From positions 322,636 to 386,635 of the forward strand of contig JAJEKV010000143.1 in the NCBI GenBank assembly GCA_021234155.1: 64,000 nt of DNA. Reading direction: 5' to 3'. Every line of letters starts with the position of its first letter. Positions within the stretch are counted from its first letter, which is position 1. A program made the translations under genes and the position numbers. The notes beneath the pieces were generated by a model. It worked only from the letters and a program-made list of their open reading frames with translations, was not told the DNA's origin and ran no database searches. The stretch is from Isoetes taiwanensis (Eukaryota > Streptophyta > Lycopodiopsida > Isoetales > Isoetaceae). Positions 9,956-22,712 of this stretch are shown here, one piece after another.

Positions 9956-10296
9956 GACTGCAAGACGCTAAAAGGCAAGCGGCGCCCGAGTTGATTTTCG
10001 GGCCTGCCCTTGACCATTTTCCTGCCGGAGACGACTGTCCTAGGGTAATTTGAGTACGGCCGATCCAATAGAACCACTTTCCCCGTCATTTGAGCTACCC
10101 ACTGACATTTACCACTCTTCCAATCTTGGGCCCTCCAGTCGCCCTATCTTCTTTAAAGCTACAATTTCTTAATTTAACCTAACACCGAACCAAACATCAA
10201 AGAGGACTAACAACACATTAACTTAGCCTCCTCCTAACTACCGTACTACGAGTTAGTGTTTGGCCAATGCTATGATTTCGAAAGCAACCAAATCAC

Positions 10297-10309
10297 GGCT
10301 CTGATACCA
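10297..10309 (-). other. Primer binding site (initiator tRNA-Met type)
   Basis: The minus strand reads TGGTATCAGAGCC, the usual complement of the 3' end of plant initiator tRNA-Met, two bases after the ...GCCA end of the 5' LTR. It fixes the LTR boundary and element orientation. Confidence 0.9.
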
Positions 10310-10311
10310 CA

Positions 10312-11871
10312 TGGCGGACTCCCCCAATATATCGACCCCCGCCGTATACATACGGGACTTTCCCCTCCATGGCGACCATCTCGCCCACGGCGGTGGGCCC
10401 TCCATATAACCCGGCCGCGTCGGTAAGGGAGACGCCAGTGAAGGACACGGAGGAGGGGTCATTCGCCCACGCCGATGGCCCACGTCGGCGGAAGCATGAA
10501 TACAAGGGTTAGCCCACAAAGATAAATCATATACAAATAGCCACCACGCTAGGGGCATCCATCCAAATCCATACAACAAAGAATATGCATCTAAACTACG
10601 AGAACACCCAAACCCTGTGTTCTACCCAGTTCGGACTCTAGTGAGGAGCCGACCCACTACCGGGTCTCGTGAGATCAGCAGACCCAGTCTTGGCATGGCG
10701 TTATCGGCATAGAACATCGGCTAGGGTTGTCCTCCATCCGCCCCTCCCTGCACACTTTGCGGATGGGTCGATTCACGCTATGGCTTCGCTATAGCCTTCG
10801 GGAGAACGCAGACTCAAGGTATCACCCTCTGAGCCTACCCGGGTTCATGACACACGGGTCCGATGAGGCAGGTCTGGGAAGCGTCCCCTTCCGGGATCAC
10901 GGTGGTTCCATGGGTGAGCTAGAGAATACGTGCGCATCGGCTGACCCGCATCTGCACCCAACTTACTCACCCTAATTCTACTCAAAGTGCATGGTGCCCC
11001 ATACGGGTCACACCACTACACCTGTGGAGTGTCAGGACCCATACCTGGCCCTCTACGTGACCGGCTATCAGGCCTAGCCCATTGTAGGAGTCTCAGGAGC
11101 CTTTTATGTTCGTGCAAGACCCCACCCCCACTTCACCACTGTGTCCCTTGTCTGGTGCTAAGCCAGACCATAGCATCTATGACCCGGTGGGCTCTTGTGC
11201 ACAGGCCGAAACTAGTAGGGTGTTAAAGGAACTACTGGGAGCATTCTATACTCGAGCTCAGAGGCCTCTACCCCCCTTTTAAGGAAACTACTGAACTAAC
11301 TCATAGAGACATCGACCATTCCATAACAGAGCATCATTCATAATTGAAAAGTATTCCCAGTTACCAAAGAAGGGTTAATCTCAACCAGAACTAACCAGAA
11401 AGGGATACCAAAGTATTAATCTACAATTTGCAAGTTAAACTACCACTAACCAGAGTTTCGGCTTGAGCCGTTGTCAAGGGGTGCCTCCATAGTGCTGTAC
11501 TGGGGTGGCAGCAACAGGTCAGGGTGTCTGGCGATTGGGGGATGTTCAGCAACTGTTCCTTGAGCACTTAGCTGCTCCTTGGTGCTGGCTGGGTCGAAGT
11601 TGGGGTTTGGATGGGGGTGGCGCTTCCTTTGGTGGCTCAGTTTAGCAACTCCCATGGTGACTACTCAGGTTATGCCAAGTGGCGCCTTCCCACCATTAGG
11701 TGACTTAATAGCAAGTGTTTAGATAATTATCCTTTATAATTAATTTAACATAGCTAATTAAATCCCTTGTGGCCAACCCCCTAGGTTATCATACCCCAGG
11801 GTGGCGTATCTATACTAGGTGACGTGTCAATATATTTATACGTAGACCGTATAAATACTTGGAACGTCACA
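10312..11871 (-). repeat. 5' LTR of the chromovirus (1,560 bp)
   Basis: On the minus strand it starts TGTGACGTTCC at 11,871 and ends GCCA at 10,312, next to the primer site. Its first 138 bp recur at 1,072-1,209. A 10-bp hairpin lies 14 nt inside the start (11,833-11,857). Its GC-rich body (10,680-11,290) is related to 33,230-33,770. No supportable ORF lies within it. Confidence 0.85.
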
Positions 11872-12568
<697 letters not shown>

Positions 12569-15500
12569 ATGTGGCAACTTGTCCCTCGCCCTGAAGTTGG
12601 AATTTGCAATAGTTTCTTGATCTACAAGGCACCACCTCCTTCGTATCATGTAACCTAAACCTGCCATTATTTCCTCTTGCCATGATGAAGCAAAAAGCTG
12701 GGCATACTTACTAAAGGAATTCAAAGTGAATTCCAACAAAACAATATCTAATAGTGCAAACCTTATGCTAATCAATTGGTAGGATCTTAAACCCTTGTCA
12801 AACAAAGCTAGAAAATTGATGTGTTGTGTGTTACCAGTAAGGACACTGCAGTACATGTGCCTTCAAGCCCTTTAAGCACCGCCCAAGCTGGTTTGAGAGA
12901 CATTATGTGCCGGCATCTCCATATCGATCATATAGACTTGACGAGATGGAATCAAGGGGCCAAAAACTGACAGATCTCTCTTCACGCACTAGTGCATCTC
13001 ATGGATATTAGACAAGTGAATGTAAGTAAGTGCTCATTCTCTCCCTTACTTAATTTATAATGAGACTTTAGAGTATCTATTCCCAATATGATATGCACCA
13101 CTATGTTGTGATGGGTTTTTCACTATTAATATGACATGCAAAAAGTGGTAATATGTGACCCTGCTCTTATGTTAAGCACAACCACCATCTATGCAATACG
13201 AAGATACTCAACATAAATCAATATATAATTCAATAATAAGCTTGTGGCCAAGCATTTAGCTTAACAAAGGGGTTAACGTAATAATTCGATATAATTGAGA
13301 GTGCAGAGTATTGCATAAAGGTGCAATAAAACAAGAAGGAAAAAAAAATAAAATAAAGAATAAAAACAAGAAGCTTCCAATCTATGGATTGGGTAATAAT
13401 ATGTCCTACTCCAGTCCTACTTTTTGCTTTTGGAAAATGTGGTTAATAATGTGTGCAATATATAATGTATGTCATGTCTATTTTTGACGCATCAGAACGA
13501 ATATTCTAAATGACGGTAAACACTTAAATGCTACAAATTGTTCTAGACAACTTATAGATGATTTCTAGGTAGGTAATGCAAAAGAATTGAATTATTCTTA
13601 CTAAGAATCTTCTAGATGATATATAAAATTTAGGAGAGCATTGGGATCAAATTAGTAAATTTGGATCAATGTGCCTTTTGCATCTATTGAATGAAAGTCG
13701 TCAATAATTGTAATTTAAGCACACATCTACTAATCTACATGTGCTATTAGTATCGGTTGCAAAATGCAACAACTACTCCTTAGGAAATATGATGCCTCTT
13801 TTGAGCAATCTGCACCTAAGAAGGAATGAGTTTATTTTATACCCCACTGGGGGAGGTGGCTTTAGCCACACTCATTTGCATTTTGCCTACAGGTCAGACA
13901 AACACGGATCCATATCCATTGTGAATATAGGCCCCCATTACCAACTATGCAAGGAAGAATGAAAGTCATTTAATAAGTTGTGTCACTTGGCGTAATTAAT
14001 GTGGTCGACCAAACATATAGCCGTTTCCATCTCTTGCACGTCAATGATATCATACCAACCGCAGCTTGCCACAAACTACTTTTGCTTTTCGTTGAAACAT
14101 CTAGATCCACTATACAACCACCTTGTAAGTCATGCTTTACAAATCTACTTTAGTGACAATAATCACATGTTATGCTCAATCACAACCATATGGTTTATAT
14201 TCTAATGGTTGTCAACCTTGAATTTGAAGAATGGGATTAACAGAACTCACTAGTTTACAGAAAGCCACATGGTAGAGATGTCAATGCTTCACAAGATATG
14301 TTTCCTTCAATGATATCACAAGCACCATTAGGTGTGTTTCAACCACTGTCCAATGCACAATGTGCAAGCCTGATGTTATATAGGACCTCATGAGTTTTGT
14401 TTTTTAGTGCAACAACCTAACCTCAAGTGTCACCTTATCTTCATTTCTAGCATATCCATTTGTCTCTAAAAATGACTTGGAGTCTCATTAAAATAGATGC
14501 TAGTGGCCTTTCTCAAAAAGTCCTCTGGTTTCCATCCCTGCCATTTGGCATCTCATTCTAACCTGCTATAGTTGGAACAAACAAAGATGTGTTCTTTTCA
14601 AATTCGACATAGGAAAAACTTTTATAGGCAGAGGATTCATGCCTTCGATGAATCCACATAGTATGGGGGCAATGTTTTTCAAATCCCCCCTGTGGTGTTC
14701 TTCCTTTTCTTTTTTTTTTTTTTTTTTTGGGGATACTTTTATTCTTATTACCTTTAAAAAGCAAGTACAAAGCCACTTGGCAAGGGTGCACCTATCTACC
14801 AATATGAGAAGGGATAGCTACATGTTGCACTATTCTCTTTGCCACCCTAGAGTAATTTTAGATAAGTGCCCATATTGCTACCTTTACAGCTTCTTCACAG
14901 AACCTCATGAGATGTGTACATCTTCAAATAATGTTTAGGCTCACTTTAGTTACCTTAGTCATAAATTATATCCTCCTTCTCCTTCTATATAGTCTCGAGA
15001 CAACTACAATAAATAATATGCTACAACTTTCTAAGTATATTTTATTTTTGTGATAGGGTTATAATGTTAGTTGTTGAGGATTAGGTGATGGTTCAATTCT
15101 ACATGACCTTGGGTCCAAATCCTTATACGCCAACACTTGTAGGGGAAATGTTGTGTGGTGTGTGCATCTCATAGACCATTTAATCTACAATGGACATTAA
15201 AATGCTATAAATTTGCCTAGTGTTTGCGACTAGCCAAGCATGATAGGTCAGTTTGATCACATTGAATTAGCCACTACATGTGCTTTTGCAGACGCCTATA
15301 ATGACGACACTAGCATCTTACGTCCTAGAGGTTCTTGGAAAACTGTGAGTGCATCTACTATGTCGGCCATCCCTTGACATCAGTTTAAGATAGTTGTCCA
15401 AATGCTCCTCCAAGCTTCTTGGAAGTCCGTGTCCTTCAAGAATTTTACATTCAAGCGAAAGCACGTCCACCCCGGATGTCGTTGCGGCAAAGGTTAAATA

Positions 15501-15789
15501 TATTTATGTATGACTTGAATTGATTTGAGTCTATCATGCACAGGGACCAAGTGGTCTATGGGACCCAATACAATAGAGAGCTTTAATACAATTGATTTAA
15601 AAAACGTCTTTGTCGAAGGAGTTTTAGGGGAAAAAATTTAATAGTAAGCCTATAGAGGAATATTTGCACAGCATTGTGTTGCCTGTCAACTCATTTGAGC
15701 AGTTAGTCCAGGACCACCACCTTAGATGTCTCAAAAACTACATGGAACTGTTGGCTAGATGTAAAAAAACAATGTACTTAATGCCTACA
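12569..15789. other. Gene-poor AT-rich stretch
   Basis: More than 3 kb with no reading frame I can support on either strand. The only notable element is the poly(T) tract at 14,710. Confidence 0.5.
14710..14728 (-). repeat. A19 tract, possible retroposon tail
   Basis: On the minus strand, AATAAGAATAAAAGTATCCCC is directly followed by 19 A residues. An AT-rich end followed by an A run suggests the 3' end of a retroposed transcript on the minus strand, but its body (toward 14,900) is not recognisable. Confidence 0.35.
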
Positions 15790-18498
15790 CTTGATCACTC
15801 GCCGTGTGCCGGGGACAGTGTGGCCGGACGAGGAAGTAGACTCGACCATCACCGTTCTTGCAGATAGATTGGCAGCCAACCGAAGCACCCATTGCCCCAA
15901 CACCCCATGTACCACGGTTAAGGCCGGACTATGATCATGCGGCGGTCTATGCGAGGATGCTTGAGCATGAGTCACGGAGTGCCGCAACTCCCCACACTTC
16001 AACAAACAGACGGCCCACCTGAACCCGGCTCCGCCGAGGGTAGGGGACGGATGCTTTGGGAGAGGCCGCCTCGACAATCCACGTGGGCTGCAACCACCTT
16101 CCCCGCAATCACCGGTTCGATGACGAATGTCGGAGTCGAAACGATGGCTCGCGCCAAGTGTCGGACCCACCATTCGCCTTCGTCGCCCATCAATACCGCT
16201 CCTTCCTCAAGACCAAGAAAGCCAGGGTACCTTATGAAAGCACCAAAGATAAGATGTTTGGTCTTCTAGACCGCCCACCCTAGGGCCTTCCGGAGAAAGG
16301 TCTTGAGTAAGCCCTCACCCACATGAAATATTACCGGAACAATGGGTGAGATACTTAAAGAATTTGTGATGACCCAATGGGAAGCCGGCACCATACCATC
16401 CATGAGGCCAGATGTGCCTAGCACCGGTCATTACCGGAAGGGGATGTCATAATGGGCCTGCAACGCCCGCTAACGGAAGCCGCCAGATTTGGATGGTATG
16501 CGTGCGCAGCTTCTCAAGTGGGTCGGGCCCCCAATGGTGCCGGTTCTCCAAAGACTCTTCTTCACCGTGGCATTGCAAGAAGGCTTCCCCAAGACCGGAC
16601 TACTACCAGAGAGTTGTGCCCATATACAAAGCGAGGGGACCCCACGGCCCGCCCAACTATCGCACCATTATGGTGGGTTCGCTTTTGCCGAAGTTGTTGC
16701 AGGGATTCTGAGCCGACGATTGACACTTTGGGCGGAGGATGGAGAAGCACGGGCTCACGCCTTGGGGCTTCCGCCAAGATTCTACTATTGACCATATCTT
16801 CACTGGCGAACACTCATAGAGGATAGCCGTAATCGACGCCTTTAATCAGACTCTTGTTTTGTGGATTTCGCAAAGGCTTTTGACACAAAGGCCTGGATAA
16901 GTTGTGGGACGATTGAGACAGACTAGGGACCCCCGCCGACTTCTGCGACGCTATATGCTGCATTATATCAGGCTTGCTCCGGCCGTCTCACACCGTCGGG
17001 GAGCCCGCTTGTTAGTAGCATTGGGGTGCGCCAGGCTGCCCTCTATCCCCGACGCCTTGGCTTGTACATTGACTAGCTAGAAGAACGGCAAGCCGGAGCA
17101 CGGGAGTCGCCGCTTGATGCACCATCCGGACAACTCATATATGCCGATGATGTTGACCCGCCGCATATACCCCGGAGAGGACATGCAACGCCACCGATGC
17201 TTTGGACACTTTCTCGCCAATTCATCGACATAGCCGCCGGGTCCCATCATCCGTAAGCACTCCACGCCTTCCCTCATTCACTTACCGTGGGCGTGTAGTG
17301 GAGGTGGCTCGATCTTATAAGTATTTGGGCATTGAGTTTTCTACTACCACACACCGGATGCATCCATCGTTACGGGTCACCGCAGTCGGAAAGCTCAGAT
17401 GCAATGCAAAAAACAAATACAAGGCGTAGTCAGATGCATGGGGTCACCTGTGCACACTTGTTCGTGGCCTTGGTTGAACCGGTCCTCCTCTATGGGGCGT
17501 ATGTGGGGGGCTGATATCCCTCACCACTTGGAACGATCTAGAGCAGTACTGAGAAGGCCTTCTTGGCCCGCACCGGGAGTGAAATCCACGGGTCCCATAT
17601 CGATCTTGCTCCAGAGACAAGCTTCCTTCCATTACGTGAGGGATGCACCGGAATGTCACATTATTTACTTCCGTAAGGTGGTGGCTATGGATGAAGCCCG
17701 GCTGCCCAACCTTGCTTTGGCAAAGGGCGATGGGCCCGCAAATGACTCAAAGCCCGGCCGGAAAGACAAGCAAGCCCCTGGTTCTCGCTATGGAATGTGC
17801 AGCACACGTGATGTGGACCGCTGCATACACCGAAAGAACGCTACGCCTTTGAAGCAAGATTGATGCTTGCTTCATGGCCAAGCTTTGGGATGCGTGAGGC
17901 CCCGTCACATGTCAAGGTGGCAAATTATCGACAAAGAAATTAATCCCATGCTCACGCGGGCCCACACCACTACCGCGCACCCATCTACCCATGAAAAGCG
18001 CATGGTGATTGCTTCCATTCAAGACAGTGCACACCACCGCATTGAGACAGTGGAGATGGATTCAGAGCCGCTGCGGAGGACAGAGTCCGCCGCTACGCCA
18101 CCGTATGCCATTGAGGATGAAAGTCACGCCTCCGTGCCCGTTCAGGCTGCATTTGCATATCCGCCTGGGTGATGTTCTGCTAGTTGTGCCCCATCGCCTT
18201 GCATGAGCTAACAACACGCCTACCAGAGGTTTGTTGGGATCAGACTCTCCGGAGGTAATGGATACGCGGGACTCGATTATGCCCCCGCCCGACATTAACC
18301 TCAACCGCATTTGTGATTATGTATATAATCAGGCAAAGATGTCAAGATCCTTATTGCTACTAAGGTTTTTCCCGAAAACCCTTTGGCGGGGTTTATTAAT
18401 CCCGGTAGTAATACCACTTTTCTCTCTTTGTACTTGGGTCCCATAGGCCAGTTGATCTCCGTGGACGATAAAATCATATTCTATTCTATTCTATTCTA
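15790..18498 (+). mobile_element. LINE-X copy 2 with decayed reverse transcriptase
   Basis: GC-rich insert in AT-rich DNA. In shifting plus-strand frames: linker (FDDECRSRNDGSRQV, 16,100), RT start (GPPMVPVLQRLFF, then EGFPKTG, about 16,530-16,600; NYRTIMVGSLLPKL about 16,650), FVDFAKAFDT (16,860), a GVRQ-type motif (17,020), LYADDV (17,135) and LVEPVLLYG (17,470). This is the LINE ORF2 order. It ends in ATTCT units at 18,477-18,498. The last 1.07 kb matches 1-1,071. There are frameshifts every 100-200 bp. Confidence 0.85.
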
Positions 18499-20261
18499 AT
18501 AGTCGTGAATGAGAAATAGTATGATGCTGATTTCAAGCATTTCCATTTGACAAATGTGACGATACCATGTCCTCATGCGACTCATTATCTTACTGGATGA
18601 TGTTCACCTTTAGGAATAGATGAAATTGTCATATATCTCTTCATGGACTTGTGTATTCACGTGGTCCACATATTAATTTTCTCTTTGTTTAATCTTTTGA
18701 TTTGATCATTTGTAAAACCTAGAAAGCGAGGGAGCTATGCATTGCTATTCTTCTGTAGATATGCATGTTCTAAACATTTTATCGTTGTGTTTCTCCTACT
18801 AGCAAGCATTAACGCATTGTTGACCAATGGCTATAGTGTATACAACGTTTGATAGTCAAGCATTTTTCATGTATGCTATCTTTTGACAGTAAACTACGTG
18901 ACGTTCTAATCCAAAATTAATGGGAGGAATCTTGCTCTTCTAGCAAAAAAAATGGTGTGGGACTATGGAGCTAAAAAGCGTTACAAATACTCTGCAAGTC
19001 TAATATCATAGGAACCCACACTTCTACACCATGCACCTTAAACAAGTGTTTTTGCTGGGACTAAAACATAATAATATCGACTACAACGTGAGATGCCTAC
19101 GATAGAGAAAAACAAAAACACAAGGCAAAAGTTAAGAAGACCTGGAGGAATAATGAAAGGCCAATAAGAAGGCATAGTTACGTCATTTTCACAAAAAAAA
19201 TTACTATTTCTTGATTTTCTGTCAAAGCCAATCGAGATTATGTCTAGCACATTTTACTTTAGATTCATCTTAATGGTCCACATATCTCCTGGAACAAATG
19301 AGATGATATAAAACTCATTTCTTCTTAGCTTCTATGTCCATTCTGGTTCAAGGTTCGCATGAATATAATAAAAAAAAAGCCTTTTTGGCTCTGATAAACC
19401 CTCCCCAAGAGACTTAGACATAGGCTCAGTTAACTCGAATCACAAAATCCGCTAAAAACCCGCCAAAGCATCTCCAATGCCGAAGATAAAGAAAACGAAG
19501 TCGATGTTGCCACCATGTACCTACACAATACAAATACTAGAGCACAATGTCATAAACAATCCTCCTAAGAAATGAAGGGGTTGTTCATGCCTCACATGTG
19601 GGAAAAAAAAGGGAAAAGAGAAAAGAAAAGGAAAAGACGGGCTAATTATATGTGCTACGTGAAAAATAGAAAGCGAGGAAAGATGGGGTTAAGAAGATAG
19701 AAGTAAAGAAACTAGTGAGAGAAGAGAAACCGCCCATAAAAAGCTGATGTAGAAGTCTTAAATAGATAGTGCACTTTTGGAACGATCTAACGAACCCAAA
19801 AATGCATGCAAGGGATGCACGCAATGCAAGCATATTTGATGCAATTGCCTGGCCCTAGAATGTCAATCTCGGATATGTCATTCCAATGCAAGATTTGCAT
19901 AAATACGATAAAGAAATTTCAAGAAGACTAACTTTCAACCACACCAAAATACTTATGTACCTATACGACCTCCACTAATTACTATCTAATTGTAAAAAAA
20001 ATGTATACTTAACTAGCAGAACTGCAGGGTTGGGAAGAAGGCTAGGCAGTCGGGTTCGCGTTGGTTTTTCTTCCGTGGTAATTCGAAACGACTTCATAAG
20101 ACTTCAATAACATGGTTGTCTTTTGCAACCTGATCAGAACTTTGAGGACCCTTGCGTGTGTTGATTAACTGAAATATAGCATTTGGATATGATTAGCATG
20201 CAACTTATTTACATAGATTGAAATAAAGCTCTGAATTTTTGACCTTTTGATTGCGACATGT
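18499..20261. other. Gene-poor AT-rich stretch
   Basis: No supportable gene. A purine-rich run lies at 19,590-19,690. The short frames on both strands have no family signature. Confidence 0.5.
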
Positions 20262-20600
20262 TTTGAACCGGCTACATTAACAGCGTCTTGTTCGATTGGA
20301 AATCCGCCGTCGTGATCGACGACATTAATGCATCGACGATTGCTTCTCGTCCTTGATTCGAGCAGAGCATCATGTACGACACTGGCGTGAACGCCCTCCT
20401 CACGACCATGATTGCGTTGCCTAATGCTCTAAGCGTAGGTTGGTCAAGGTTGTTAAAGGGAAAATTCATCTTACATTGCAAGAGCACATATTCGTCTTGA
20501 TGCATGTAAGTCCACCTATGTATTAATATATGAGTCAAACCATGAATTAGTGATGAGCTAGCAGTCATTGATGGTTAAAGCAAAACATTACGGATGCATA
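20262..20600 (-). pseudogene. Second, shorter copy of Pif1-like helicase C-terminus
   Basis: The first 160 bp (20,262-20,420) are a diverged direct repeat of 21,158-21,325: both share the start GCTACATTA.CAGCGTCTTG on the plus strand and the same order of blocks after it. On the minus strand it would be the last part of the helicase-like reading described next. It includes many stops and indels. Confidence 0.45.
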
Positions 20601-21157
20601 GTGATTTGTAAAGATGCATTTTACGGATGCAACTGAATACTTTTCAATCCAGTGGTTCAATATGGTTTCAACAACATCGTCTCATGAAGCTATAAATTAG
20701 CTGGCATTGACTATGGATTTAAATATAATTGGTATTGTAAGGTATATTTCCAGTGTCAAACTCCGCGCTAAATTGATATTACTATTTAGTATCATCATAT
20801 GAATGAATGATTATACAATATAACGTAAAGCTCTCAATAATGGCGTTGAAGGACAAATTTAGACCTTGTTAATCTTATTCAGGATAGTTATCTACTGTAG
20901 ACAACTCTTCACCTCATAGTTTCAGAGGTAAGACTAGGATCCGCACGTCCCGACTACTCAATCATGTCTAAATAAGCGTTTGGTAAAAAAGACTAGACTA
21001 TTATGGTCAAAAGTCCAAGTGGAAAAAGTCCAAAGTTCTATATAGGAATCGAAAGCCTTAGTATTGGGCATCAAACAACTACTTGAACATGCTTTAACGT
21101 TTAATGTGTTGGAGATGTACCGTTTCCCCTTGCACGACGAAATGGGGGTTGCCACAG

Positions 21158-21960
21158 GTTTTGAAACGGCTACATTAGCAGCGTCTTGTTAATTTGAAGT
21201 CCTGGCGCCGCGGATCGGCGACACGATTGACATTTGCTTCTAGTCCTTGATTCGCGAGAGCATCACGCATAAAGAGCCTCGGCGCGTGAACACCCCTCCT
21301 CTCCGCACCATGGCTGTGTTGCCTTCTATCGCTGAACTCGCTCTTATGCCCCCCAATATGGTGTATGCGGCGTGGCGAACGCGTCTTCTTTTGAAGATGG
21401 TCCACGGGCCCCTTTGTGCCTATATTTCGACCAGCGTTTGCTTGACGTGCATGTGGTGGAGGGAGTCGTCGATGTGGACCGTAATGCCTTTCGCTTCCTC
21501 CGATGCGCTTCGTCGGTCTCTATGTAATGCCGACCGTTTCACGGGCGCTCGTTGACTACTTCTCCGGTATGTCGATGTTGGTGCCGATTATGACTATGCA
21601 TCCCACGGCAATGTAAGGTATCTGGTGGAACGCCGGGTTGTCGATCCAGCTGCTCATCCCGTCTTCTGGCGTTGCGTTGGTTTGTACTCGTACCTCATAG
21701 ACACGTTTGCTGGAAGACATCTTGATCATGGCCATCGCGTTGTAATGTCGGACGTCCTCGTGGTGGGTGCACAACACCATGGTGTTTCGGTCGATCTTGC
21801 GGAGCGCTTCCTCTCTGTTGATGATGTGGGGGGTCAGCATTTGTGCAACATATTTTACCTCGAATTTTTAAAGTGCAATTACTCTCAAAATGTAAGGCAT
21901 TCAAAAAATGTTCATGGTGTTCCACATGAGTTAAAAATGTTGTGAGAAAAACCTTGGTCT
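21158..21960 (-). pseudogene. Pif1-like helicase remnant
   Basis: The minus-strand frame at 21,840-21,556 reads RKIDRNTMVLCTHHEDV, then RHYNAMAMIK and HQIPYIAVGCIVIIGTNID, matching the region of Pif1 family helicases where a TNxxVxxxN box is followed by the VGxxVMLxxNID motif. After a frameshift AREtVGI resembles the following NGARGTV block and MLSRIKD the final ALSRV motif. Plant Helitrons and cellular PIF1 genes both encode such helicases; I see no Rep domain or Helitron ends, so the source is open. Confidence 0.55.
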
Positions 21961-22586
21961 TGGAAAAGTTGACTCGCATGTTAGTGATTTAAGAGAAGCT
22001 ACTTAATGCATGTAGTTGCTTTTACGTATTGGCTAGTGTACGCGGCAAGATAAAGACACCGTCTACAGATAGCTATTGCGAAATCATAGTTGCTAAGTCT
22101 TAGCAACTAAATGAAGTGAGATATATGCATTGAATTATATGCAAGAACTGGTGCAGCTCAATAAAAGCAGTAACATTATGAAGGAATGCTCTTGGACCTT
22201 GTGCAAGTGACTCCTTAGATCTGCTTTTGGAAGACATTGCCTAGATTCTGCCACAATGATCACATTGCCATCTTCTGGCTCTTCATCCATTTGTATACTC
22301 ACACAAAATAGTCATGCATTTCACCAATTTGGTTTCAATCTTAGACGTAGCTCCAAGGATGCTTGTATCTCTAGGATTTGGCTCCAAGAGACCATATTTT
22401 ATGATCATGAGTTAAATTTTTCTTCCTTGCATTGAGTAGCAAAATACTTTTAAAACAAGATGCTAATGCATGGAGAGTTGTCCTCTACACGTAGGTGGAA
22501 TTGTTTCAGCTAGGAATTTGATATACCTTTTTGGTTTATTTAAGGGTGTACTGTTTAGTTATGGATTTACTGTCATTTTTGTTTCA

Positions 22587-22712
22587 CTCGTCTAAAAATT
22601 ATGGAATGGTTGCATATGTCAAAGAGTGTGGCTGGATGATAATATTTAACTCGTCTAAAAATTATGGAATGGTTGCATATGTCAAAGAGTGTGGCTGGAT
22701 GATAATATTTAA
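22587..22712 (+). repeat. 63-bp tandem duplication
   Basis: Two perfect 63-bp units, 22,587-22,649 and 22,650-22,712, in AT-rich non-coding DNA. Confidence 0.95.

Larger units (their letters stand above)
1072..11871 (-). mobile_element. Ty3/gypsy chromovirus with captured histone H3-like ORF
   Basis: Read on the minus strand the order is 5' LTR (11,871-10,312), primer binding site, H3-containing ORF region, two further accessory ORF regions, gag, protease, reverse transcriptase, RNase H, integrase, chromodomain, polypurine tract and truncated 3' LTR. Order of RT, RNase H and integrase is that of Ty3/gypsy, and the C-terminal chromodomain marks a chromovirus. Frameshifts, stops and an internal inversion of the RT core make this copy non-autonomous. 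Its unusual feature is about 3.8 kb of additional coding between primer site and gag. The 3' LTR is cut short by LINE-X. Confidence 0.9.

Noticed and set aside
13741-13962. 73-codon frame in AT-rich DNA
   Set aside because: Length expected by chance, no motif, no splice or promoter context.
14558-14802. Lysine-rich minus-strand frames
   Set aside because: They result from the A19 tract and have no family signature.
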